60,000 bases of DNA, taken from NCBI RefSeq assembly GCF_037975245.1, contig NC_092583.1, forward strand, positions 8,953,764-9,013,763, in the 5' to 3' direction. This DNA comes from Apostichopus japonicus (Eukaryota > Echinodermata > Holothuroidea > Aspidochirotida > Stichopodidae). The notes beneath the pieces were generated by a model that did no database searches, was not told the DNA's origin, and saw nothing but the letters and a program-made list of their open reading frames with translations. Shown here piece after piece: positions 51,040 through 60,000 of the stretch (position 1 is its first letter; each line of letters starts with the position of its first letter). Position numbers and translations under genes: made by a program.

Positions 51040-53464
51040 AAAATGTAAGAAATATAAGGTCACCTACAAGCGGGTCAACAGATATGATAACATTGGTGAC
51101 CTCAGATGACATGACCTTTAAGTTTGAAAATGTTCCACCACCCCATTCACAACTTTTCCCAAAATATCAACCGTGTCACACCTTGGCATTGGGATTTAAT
51201 TGCATTAAATGTCTAAAAATTAACTTTGAACTTGTATACATAACTTCACACACAAAGGTCACCCGGAGGTCAACCAATTGACATTTTTGATCGGCGAGAC
51301 CTAAATAGAGCATCAAAACTGTAAAATTCAAACATTTTGTCTTTGCCCATTTTCTGCCCCCAAAATACTAGTTTTTCAACATTAGCTGACCTTTGGTGAC
51401 CTTAGATCACATGACCGCTAAGTTTGAAAATATTCCCCTATACCATTCGCAACTTGTCCAAAAAAAAATCAACCTTGTCACACCTTGGCACTGGAAGTTA
51501 TTGCATTAAATGTCTGAAAATTAACTTTGACCTCCTATAACTTCACACACAAAGCTCATCCGGGGGTCAACCTATTGACATTTATGATCAGAAGGTACCT
51601 TTAACATCTGAAAATAGCATCGAAACTGTAAAAATCCACAAAACACGTACAGGTCACCAGAGGTCAAACTGAGGTCAAGGGTCACCCAGATGCTGGTCGA
51701 CAATTGGATTACATTGAAGCAACTCCCAACCCTAACGGACAATTCGTTCTCAAGTTATCGCAAAAGTACTAGTTTTTTATCATTAATTGAACTTTGGTGA
51801 CCTTGAATCACATGACCGTTAAGTTTGAAAATATTCCCCTAGACCATTTGCAACTTGTCCCAAAATATCAACCGTGCCACACCTTGGAACTGGGAGTTAT
51901 TGCATTAAATGTCTGAAAATTAACTTTGACCTCCTATAACTTCGCACACGAAGGTCACACGGGGGTCAACCCATTGACATTTATGATCAGAAGGTACCTT
52001 TAACATCTGAAAATAGCATCGAAACTGTAAAAATCCACAAAACACGAAAAGGTCACCAGAGTTCAAATTGAGGTCAAGGGTCACCCACATGCGGATCGAC
52101 AATTGGATTACATTGAAGCAACTCCCAACCCTAACGGACAATTTGTTCTCGCAAAAGTACTAGTTTTTTATCATTAATTGACCTTTGGTGACCTCGGATC
52201 ACAGGACCGTTAAGTTTGAAAATATTCCCCTATACCATTTGCAACTTGTCCCAAAATATTAACCGTGTAACACCTTGGCACTGGGAGTTATTACACTAAA
52301 TGTCTGAAATTAACTTTGACCTCATATAACTTAACATATACGAAGGTCACCTTTGGTCAAATTATTGAAAGTTTTGATCGGTGAGACCTAAATAGAGCAT
52401 CAAACTATACAAATTCACATTTTTTTTTCTTTGCCCATTTTCTCCCCCAAAATACTAGTTTTTTAACATTAATTGACCTTTGATGACCTCAGTTCACATG
52501 ACCGTTAAGTTTGAAAATATTGCCCTATACCATTTGCAACTTGTCCAAAAATATCAACCGTGTCACACCTTGGAACTGGGAGTTATTGCAATGTCTGAAA
52601 ATTAACTTTGACCTCGTATAACTTCGCACACGAAGGTCACACGGGTGTCAACCCATTGACATTTTGATCGGAAGGTACCTCTGATATCCAAATCTAGCAT
52701 CAAAACCAAACATTTTCTTTTTTGCTCGTTTCCTCCCAAAATAAGCAATTTTTTCTAAAGTGACCTTTGACCTTTTGACCTTGGTTTCAGATGTAGTTTA
52801 ATCTCCTGAATCCAAAAACAAAACGACAAGTCTGTACAACCATCCTAACTCCGACCGAAAAACTTTGACCCCATATAACTTCGCACAAAAAGGTCACACG
52901 GGGTCAACCTATTGACATTAATGATTAGAAGGTACCTTTGACACCTGAAAATAGCATTAAAACTAAAAACCCCCCAAAACACGTAAAGGTCACCAGAGGT
53001 CAAATTGAGGTCAACGGTCACCCAGATGCGGGTCGACAATTGGATTACATTGAAGCAACTCCCAACCCTAACGGACATTTCGTTCCCAAGTTATCGCAAA
53101 AATACTAGTTTTTAATCATTTATTGACCTTTGTTGACCTTCGATCACATTACCGTTATGTTTGGAAATGATCCCTTACCCCATTCACAACTACTCCCAAA
53201 AGATCAACCATGTCAGACCCTGTCAATGGGAGTTATTGCTGTTTTTAATATATTGGTTTTTGGCATCTAACTGACCTTTGGTGACCTTTGCGGGCACCAA
53301 AAACAATAGGGATCTTCCTCTTACTATGGGCTATCCACCCACCAAGTTTGATCATGATACATCATTTCCTTATTGAGATATCGTGTACACAAGCCAAGCA
53401 TCACATACACACACACACGCCAAGTTGAACGCATAGGTTCCTTGCTTGCAAAAAGCAAGGAACC
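51040..53464 (+). repeat. higher-order GGTCA-rich tandem array with terminal hairpin
   Basis: The landmark ttaactttgacctc begins near 51220, 51521, 51920, 52310, 52602 and, partly deleted, 52861, so spacings alternate between about 300 and about 395 bases. Long units contain aggtcaccagaggtcaaa and cgacaattggattacattga. Short units instead carry tttgcccattttctgcccc. Throughout there are closely spaced TGACCT/AGGTCA hexamers. The array ends in ttgagatatcgtgtacacaa, a CA run (53404-53418) and a hairpin at 53436-53464. It is probably the interior of a non-autonomous transposon. Confidence 0.88.
53436..53464. repeat. perfect 12-bp stem hairpin ending the array
   Basis: GGTTCCTTGCTT, loop gcaaa, then AAGCAAGGAACC. 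The perfect stem next to an array of tandem repeats resembles a transposon 3' terminus. No CTRR Helitron end follows directly. Confidence 0.85.
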
Positions 53465-54900
53465 AAAAACCGATATACTCTGAACAGGGCTTACCATGTT
53501 AATTGTATTTAGAGGCCGGAATTGTGTTCCAATGGGAATGACATTTAGGCTGACCCATTTAAGAACGTAGCTCATACAGGAAGCTCAGCATCCTTCACAT
53601 CCATGTGCACTGACATACACGATGAACCGAATTTGAACATATTTTCATCCACCCTACTTACTCCCACCTGGATCCCCACCCACAATCCCTTCCCCACCTA
53701 TCCAAATAGTCCAATATGTTGAGTTATTTTGTCAGGTTTCTATTTTGAATAATAACGGGAAAATCGTAGAGTTTTCAATATTCCACTATTATAGAGAAGA
53801 CTATAGGACCGTTTTCCACACAAATCGGCCGCAATTAAATGAAAGACACTATAACCGTATTCGTCATTTCCAGACATATATGTTGGACTGGTTAGGGAGA
53901 CAAATAATAGTGGCCCACTAACTCAATGGAAGATATACTGAGGGAGGGGGAGAGGGGTGGGGGTATCTCAGGTTATTGGATTATCTCGATGGTCTGTAGA
54001 CTGTAGGGTCTGTGGAGTCTGTAGACAGGCAGATCACCTGTATTGACTTTACGAACCCCCAGCCCCCCTCCCTCCGTCCTCCCTGCACTCTTTTTAGTTT
54101 TGGAAATTCGATATATTTATTAAGTACGTCATAACATTCAAAATTACACTCAAAGTGGTTCAGTTAAACATGAAAAAATATGAAAATCTCACCGAACTGC
54201 TTTAAGTTCAATATTGGCTCAAACATCACGCGATATGGTTATATCAAAAAGGTCAAGGGTTAGTGGGCGTAATTTATTATTTGATTCATTTGCTATATAT
54301 AACAGTTCAGATCAAGTCCGTCCTCCTCTTTTACTAAAGCATTCAACTCTCTTTCGTGCTCCACACTTCAGCGTTTATTACCTAATATTCAGTTGAGAAT
54401 TTGTTTTATTCTCTGATCAAAGTCATAGCATTTCGTTGTCTTTTATGTGATCTAAATAAAAGGGCATTCTGCTTGAAATCTGTGTTATCACTTCTCGCTT
54501 TCTTGACGTGCCAGCGACTCAACATAAAAACCAAAACGAATTATATCAAGAACAAGTTTATATTCAAGTCTTTCGAAGAATATTAGCTGTACCTCACCTG
54601 CACCTGTCCAACACAGACGTCTGTCATTGTAAGTAAAATAAAACATTTATCAAATTTTTTATAAATAGCACTCCAGAGTAGGGAAGTATAGCTAAATTGT
54701 ACAACATACCTGTTTTGGATAAAAAAATGTAAATTTCTTTAGAGAAAATCTACACTTTTGACCATCGTACATTTTCTCGCAATTCCAAACATTTTCTCAC
54801 GCTTTCGCCGACTTTTTCGCAATCCAGCATGAACAAATATAACTGTAACGTAAACTTCTTTATTGATCGTAGACAGTGTGATTTTAGAATCGGGGATGAC
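53465..54900. other. intergenic, upstream of the beta-propeller gene
   Basis: No gene is supported. A G-rich stretch (ggagggggagaggggtgggg) lies near 53942. A GTAAGT at 54629 could end a leader exon of the gene that follows, but nothing confirms it. Confidence 0.4.
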
Positions 54901-55093
54901 CAAAACCATCATTTCATCCATCATATTCAATTCAATGTCGCTCGTTAATCATCAAAACAGAGCACAGGATTCACCCAACATAAGTCTTCGTTTCTTTCCC
55001 GATGATCTCTGTAAGTATTGCGATATTCCTCGATAAGAATTATTTTAGAAAGTCGTATTTGTTTCTTAAGAATTTTTCTAATTTTATCCGCAG

Positions 55094-55152
55094 ATCAGGA
55101 CTCCCACTGCATTGAATATAATTGTCGTAGAACTAATTAACCACATATCAAA
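55094..55152 (+). other. 5' UTR part of the first coding exon, beta-propeller gene
   Basis: A CAG acceptor ends at 55093, and a GTAAGT donor at 55011 would join an earlier leader exon ending at 55010 across an 83-base intron. The exon continues through the ATG at 55153 to a GTAAGT donor at 55173. Inferred from consensus sites. Confidence 0.4.
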
Positions 55153-57802
55153 ATGGCCAGCGCAAAACCTTTGTAAGTATTATTATTATTATTATTATTA
55201 ACAAACACTAACATAAGATCGAAATGGGTTTATACTTGGCAATTATATACGGCGATATAAAAAAGTATTGATTATTTGTTTACTTTACATTGTCCTATAT
55301 ACAAGCAGTCAATTTTCACTTCTTATATTGGCCCATTGGCCCATTCTTATACTGGTCCATTCATTCAAAATGGTTGCCCATCCTGGTTGTATACTGAAAA
55401 TAAACCGGGTTGTTCATTCTTCAGATAACTCCTGAAATGCGGGAAAGGGTTTTGTGTTGAAGGGTAGTAGGACATCACGGTGTCGTTGAATTGAGGAGTT
55501 AAAGCACAAAGCCAACTCAAATCGTCAATATAATGGATCCTCTCTGTATACACGGCTCTGGTTGGCTCCAGAGCCGTATGCCTAATTTTTATTCCCAGGA
55601 CGGATAAGGGTTTCAGGTTTTTCAGGAATTTACAAATTCGTTTGAAATCAGAGTTAGGGTTTAGAAAGTGGGTAAGAGATCGAATTCCAAGTCGTTCATA
55701 GTCTGGGGTCAAAACTAGGAAAACAGATTCAGAACATGTCTTTTGAAATGCGTCACATGTTTGGAATCCAGGTATTTGATTGGCCGATGCCCACATTCGT
55801 CCTGGGAAAAAATAATTCTCGAGCCGTATAGAGAGATATACGGCTCTGGTTGGCTTACTTTAATAGCGCCATTATTTTTAATTAGCGGAGCCTGTTGACA
55901 TAGTTAGTTTTCTTTGAATAGCGCCACCATTTACAAACTTGTGTGTTACTTTCTCTCTCTCCTTTTTGGCCGCTAAATGAAAATAATTAAAAATGTACTT
56001 CATGCATCAACACCCAGGAAAAGTAGAAACAGAACGTTACATCAGGACACACATATGATAACGATGGAAGTTGAAGATAAATAAATCGTGTTCAAGCAAA
56101 CTATAAACATAGCCTATACAATTTCATAAATTTGACTGAACCTGACTAATTAACAAGGCTTATAGTCGATGTTGTTATATGTGAGAGAACTTTTGTAAAA
56201 GGAATATTGCATAAACACACAGTAATTAATTTCAAATGTTTTTCCATTAATAGGATACTCTAATAGGAAAGTATTTTATTCGGTCGATTTTCCAATTTAT
56301 AGCACTTTAACTCCGCTCGCCATATATACATTCATGCGGAAATGTATTTTCTTCACGTTTATGCGGGAGAGGGTCTTAATGGCAAAACGCTGTAATTGCT
56401 AGAAGTTTTCGACAAGTTTTTTCCTGCAGGCCTTTGTTATCCAAATTTTTCTCAGACATTTTTAAGGAACACACAAGATGACTGAATGTCCCAGTGATGA
56501 AAATTTCCTCGAAGGTTGTCATAAAATCAGTTTAAGAATTTTGACCAAAGGAGACCATATTTGAATATCTAGCATATTTGGGGCCTTACGGCATAAGTTT
56601 AAGTCATGGATCTACAGTTAGGCCAGTATCCTAATTATTAGGCCTTGAACGTCTCATTTCTTATATTTTCGAGATTACCATGTCGATTATTTGCTCTGGA
56701 CATTTAGTGCTATTGTGGGTCACGACTTTGTAGTTCCATGCATAAATCAACAGCTTTTAATGAATTTAGTGCCGTTTGTAGGACCTAGGCTGTATAGCTA
56801 CTTCGCAGGCCGAGAGCTGTTCATCAACATTCTTTCAAACTAAAAATCAACTCTAAATTCTTCGTTACCACGGATACAACCTTCCAACCCTGACCTAACT
56901 TTTCACTTTTTGCTTTCCACACACACAGAGTGCATACAACGATACCACGATTCACTGTACAAGATGGTTACAATGTGTCGGCGGTGGACGTGCTAGGTAC
57001 AAGCCGTTTGGCTGTCGCTGGATATAATCACAAGACAAAATGCAGCTTTATTGATCTGTTTATGTTACAATTAGATCCTGATTCTCAAGAAAAACCGTTA
57101 TTATTGACGTCAGAGCCGTATTATTCTCAGGAATTTACCAAGTTTGGTTCAGAATGGCGGTCTGTTTGTTTACTGGATGATCGTCTGTTTTTAACGTGTT
57201 TTAAGGATACGATAGCATTGTACGATAGTAGTAATGGCGGTCTGGTCAATCAAGGGAAGTTAAACGGTAAAGCCGTGTGTATGACAACCAGAGATGGTTT
57301 AGTGTATGTCGGTTTATTAGGATCCAATGAGGTGATTGTCTTAGATTCGAGAGAATTGGGAATAAAGAAGACAATCACCTTAAAAGGATTAGTAGAAGAA
57401 GACTGTCCCTGGGATATAACAGTTAGTAATGATAAACTTTTTATCTGTACATACTATGATAGAGCTTTAATGTATAATAGTGAGCGAGAAATAGAACAGG
57501 TATATACAAACACAGAGTACAGATATGCATATAGTATAACAGTCAGTGAAGAGAAAGGATTAATATTTATATTATGGAGGGCTGGTGAGGGTAGACAAGT
57601 TGTTGTTTACTCTCTATCTGGGGGTCATTCTTCCATCTCTGTGGGTCATTCTTACATCTATGGGGGTCATTCTTCCATCTCTGGGGGTCATATCGTGGCT
57701 TTTTTTAAAGTTCCTGATAATTCCTGGGGAATCAGGATCAATAATAACATAAACAGATTGTTTGTGGTTACTGGAACTGGAGAAGTATATGAATATCACA
57801 AA
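55153..57802 (+). CDS. beta-propeller (NHL/WD-like) protein, 3' end not found
   Basis: Exon 55153-55172 (MASAKP plus two bases) joins exon 56929-57802 in phase to give MASAKPLVHTTIPRFTVQDG. The acceptor follows a pyrimidine and CA-rich tract. The large exon ends with a consensus GTAAGT at 57803; reading on would stop at 57880, so the gene probably continues in exons I cannot identify. The 298 visible residues show repeated blade-like units: LGTSRLAVAGYN, WRSVCLLDDRLFLTCF, GKAVCMTTRDGLVYVGLLGS, DITVSNDKLFICTYYD, SITVSEEKGLIFILWR and INNNINRLFVVTGTGEVYEY. Each has a hydrophobic strand, a turn, and VYV/LFI/IFI strands, as in NHL and related propellers, which bind proteins or RNA. No signal peptide or catalytic motif was seen. 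Residues from 239 carry an inserted 7-residue repeat. The 1.76-kb intron holds a MITE. Function unknown. Confidence 0.7.
55553..55850. mobile_element. palindromic CGGCTCTGG repeat interrupted by a MITE
   Basis: Left of the MITE, CGGCTCTGG and CCAGAGCCG (55553-55576) form a hairpin. Right of it, GAGCCGTATA, gagaga and TATACGGCTC (55821-55846) form another, continuing to ggttggc. The same text, cggctctggt plus tagagaga, occurs uninterrupted near 22039-22080. The simplest reading is a repeat of that family into which the MITE inserted. Confidence 0.65.
55584..55815. mobile_element. MITE family 1, copy 2
   Basis: The same internal text as 7532-7792 in the same orientation: ggtttcaggtttttcaggaa, caaattcgtttgaaatca, tctggggtcaaaactaggaa, cacatgtttggaatccagg and tgattggccgatgcccac. 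The terminal repeats are less intact (cccaggacggataaggg versus cccacattcgtcctggg). It lies in the first intron of the beta-propeller gene. Confidence 0.9.
57623..57691 (+). repeat. in-frame 21-bp repeats (GHSSIS) in the beta-propeller exon
   Basis: Three full 21-base units encode GHSSISV, GHSYIYG and GHSSISG, followed by a partial GH. They sit in a loop between propeller strands (VVVYSLSG before, IVAFFKVPDN after). The near identity at DNA level (ggtcattcttccatctct) suggests a recent expansion. Confidence 0.93.
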
Positions 57803-58122
57803 GTAAGTACTAATACAGGATGTATAGGCCTATGGTTAAAAGTAGGACTATATATCACTTTTATTAAAGCAATCCTTTAATTGAAGCTCAACAAATTGGG
57901 TACCATTCTACAGTATGCTAACAAGTAAGGAGAAGACACTATTCTATGTTTTGAGATCCGCTTTGAAAAATTTAAAGAAAAATAAGGACATTTTTTTCTT
58001 GGGCTTTGCTGATTCTGGTAAGGTTTTCATCAAGGTTTTTCGTACTGTCAGTGTAATAGTAAAATTGGTTTTCCTTATTTTCTCAGTCCTCATTACTTCA
58101 AATATAGACAAAATTGTCATAG

Positions 58123-59490
58123 GTGAATGCGGAATTTGATTAAGAACACAAATATTACTTGTTTGTTAAGGGGGAGATCAGAATGGTGGAAAAGTGAGTG
58201 CAAAATTTTATGAAAAATTTAGGCCATTGGATTCTTGTTGCACTTTGCAAGATTAGAGCAAAACACAAAATTTTGAAAATATTTTTTCTTATTTTCTGAG
58301 CTAACAAGCTGATAATTTTTACAAGTTTGGTATAAGTGAATGCGGAATTTGATTAAGAACACAACTCTTACTTGTTGATTAAGAGGGAGATCAAAATGGT
58401 GGAAAAGTGAGTGCAAAATTTTTTAAAGAAATTTAGGCCATTGGATCAGGCTTGGGGCGATTACATCTGAATGTAATCGATTACGATTACTTGAGAATGT
58501 ATGATTACGATTACGATTACAGCCTAAAGTTGAAGTAATTGATTACGATTACATTGTAATGTAATCGTGATTACACTCATGATTACATTGTGGTTACTTG
58601 CACAATCCTCTGCATAACTGTTTAATATAACTCTCTGCCGGGAAATAGGGCAATGAAATAGGGCAAAGGAAGGGCATTTACAGTATGTACGGACAAAATT
58701 GTGGAAGTACTGTATATCTACAATTCCTACCAGGCATTACACATTTATGCCTTAACACGTTTAAGATGTGTAACCCATAAGTCCAGTAAAAAATACAATT
58801 TAAACAGACAAAGAGTAAACAGACATATACTAAAGTAAAACAAATGAAGATTTTCATGCAACAATATATTTTGTAAACTAATAATTTCTGCATAGCAGCA
58901 AAACTAAAAACTCTTTTACATTATAACCCAAAATAAAACTAAACAGCTTTGAAATGGGGCATTCCACAGTACATGGGACATGGAAGGCCAAAGTAAAAGT
59001 AAATTATTTTCATCAAAAAGTGCTCAACTCTGGTAAAGCAAATTCTGATCCACCAAATTCTAGAAGCAGGAACACTTCTTTGGTCACACTAAAAGCCAAT
59101 AGTAAGAATTAGTTTTAATCATTTCTACTAATTTTGCCCTTCTCATTCAAATTTCACTGTAATCATAAATGTAATACGATTACGATTACTTTGCCCTTGT
59201 AATCGATTACGATTACGATTACTTTGTAATTTTCACAAAAGTAATCGATTACGATTACTTCAAAAAATGTAATCGATTGTAATCGATTACGATTACTGAT
59301 TACGATTACCCCAAGCCTGCATTGGATGCTTGTTGCCCTTTGCAATAATCGAGCAACACACAAAATTTGAAGACAACTATTACTTGTTTGTTAAGAGGGA
59401 AATCAAAGTAGTGGAAAACTAAGTACAAACTGTTATGAAAAATTTAGGCAACAAGCTGACATTTTTTTTGTGCAAAATTTGATATTAGTG
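58123..59490. repeat. tandem duplication, unit about 213 bp, split by a transposon
   Basis: The text gtgaatgcggaatttgatta starts at 58123 and 58336, and a decayed form (gtgaatgctaattattttta) starts at 59488. Each unit contains gggagatca, atggtggaaaagtgagtgca and aaatttaggccattggat. The second unit is interrupted at its cattggat by the element 58447-59319. Confidence 0.88.
58447..59319. mobile_element. non-autonomous hAT-type element with 8-bp target duplication
   Basis: Left end CAGGCTTGGGGCGATTAC and right end GATTACCCCAAGCCTG are terminal inverted repeats. Outside them, cattggat occurs at 58439-58446 and 59320-59327, an exact 8-bp duplication. CAG...CTG ends with an 8-bp duplication are the mark of hAT elements. 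The subterminal regions are full of GATTAC/GTAATC repeats (58470-58600 and 59160-59310). No transposase is encoded in the 873 bp. The neighbouring tandem copy at 58225-58232 shows the unoccupied site. Confidence 0.93.
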
Positions 59491-60000
59491 AATGCTAATT
59501 ATTTTTAATAACGCAATAAGTGCTATTTCTTGCGCAATGATATCTATATCATGATAACCTAGGCCTAAAATTCTATGAAAAGTGATGCAAGATGAATGTT
59601 GCATGGCATACAGCTCAGACAAATAAGTGTAGTTCCTTTACCATGAATTTTGACAGTCAAAGTCCACTAAAATAAAAAAAAATGCACAAAACAATGCAAA
59701 CTATTGTTAAGAACACAACAGGTGCAATTTTCCTTGAAAAGAGGTAAATTTCAAGAAAAATTAAGGGCAACATTTTTATCTTAATTTAGGCCATAGTGAC
59801 ACTAGTGCACATGTATAGCAAATACAACAGTGATCATACCTTTATTTGATGACAGTATTTAAGTCTCGATAAAATGATATTGACACAATCTTGCTTCTAT
59901 ATATTGGGATGTAGTGCATTTTATTTGAGTGCAAATTAGTCAAAAATAAAGAAATAGAAGGGGAAAATGTGACCTTAGCCTTGTGGTGCTATTTTCATAT
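59491..60000. other. intergenic or intronic tail of the window
   Basis: AT-rich sequence with no exon recognised. It may be intron of the beta-propeller gene, whose 3' end was not located. Confidence 0.45.

Noticed and set aside
55365-55796. 143-codon minus-strand open frame
   Set aside because: Most of it is the second MITE copy. The non-coding first copy has no comparable frame.
56930-57880. Taking the propeller exon as a complete 316-codon gene
   Set aside because: It would need a GTG start and would read through a consensus GTAAGT donor at 57803. An upstream ATG exon joins in phase, so a spliced gene fits better.

Overview
This is a window of an AT-rich animal genome. Protein-coding exons are short and separated by GT/AG introns. 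It is dense in small transposons, (TA)n microsatellites and tandem repeats. I infer a marine invertebrate deuterostome, most likely an echinoderm and perhaps a sea cucumber. The grounds are a large adaptor-like protein built from death-effector (DED), ZU5 and UPA modules, and intronic arrays of GGTCA-rich repeats of a kind I associate with echinoderm DNA. The assignment is tentative. No rRNA, tRNA, CRISPR or prokaryotic operon structure is visible.

Four gene models, all on the + strand, can be assembled from splice sites whose phases agree. (1) 867-17967 is a 15-exon, 1066-residue model, open at its 5' end. It encodes DED-ZU5-UPA, DED-UBA-like-ZU5-UPA, DED. The two halves are an internal duplication with matching exon phases, and this is the most unusual item in the window. 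(2) 23235-33653 is a 10-exon, 410-residue secreted procarboxypeptidase of family M14A. All catalytic residues are present, and a TATA box lies 69 bases before its ATG. (3) 39572-43202 is a 4-coding-exon, 512-residue divergent protein kinase, with six 7-residue repeats before the kinase domain, a 5' leader exon and an upstream CRE palindrome. (4) 55153-57802 is a beta-propeller (NHL-like) protein of at least 298 residues, with a tiny first coding exon and an in-frame 7-residue repeat. Its 3' end was not found.

Between and inside the genes are: a 5'-truncated, frameshifted LINE on the minus strand (20371-21440) whose reverse transcriptase carries an in-frame TA microsatellite; two copies of one MITE family (7532-7792 and 55584-55815), the second nested in another palindromic repeat; a foldback element (15887-16223); a three-copy tandem repeat (19347-20071); an 873-bp hAT-type non-autonomous element with an exact 8-bp target duplication and a neighbouring empty-site copy (58447-59319); and two GGTCA arrays (47.8-48.5 kb and 51.0-53.5 kb) that share a terminal module. 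The regions 33.7-38.6 kb and 43.2-54.9 kb hold no gene I can support.

Exon boundaries were read by eye from splice consensus and reading frame, without transcript data. The genes do not obviously form one pathway. The DED/ZU5/UPA protein and possibly the kinase fit signalling, and the carboxypeptidase fits digestion or extracellular proteolysis.
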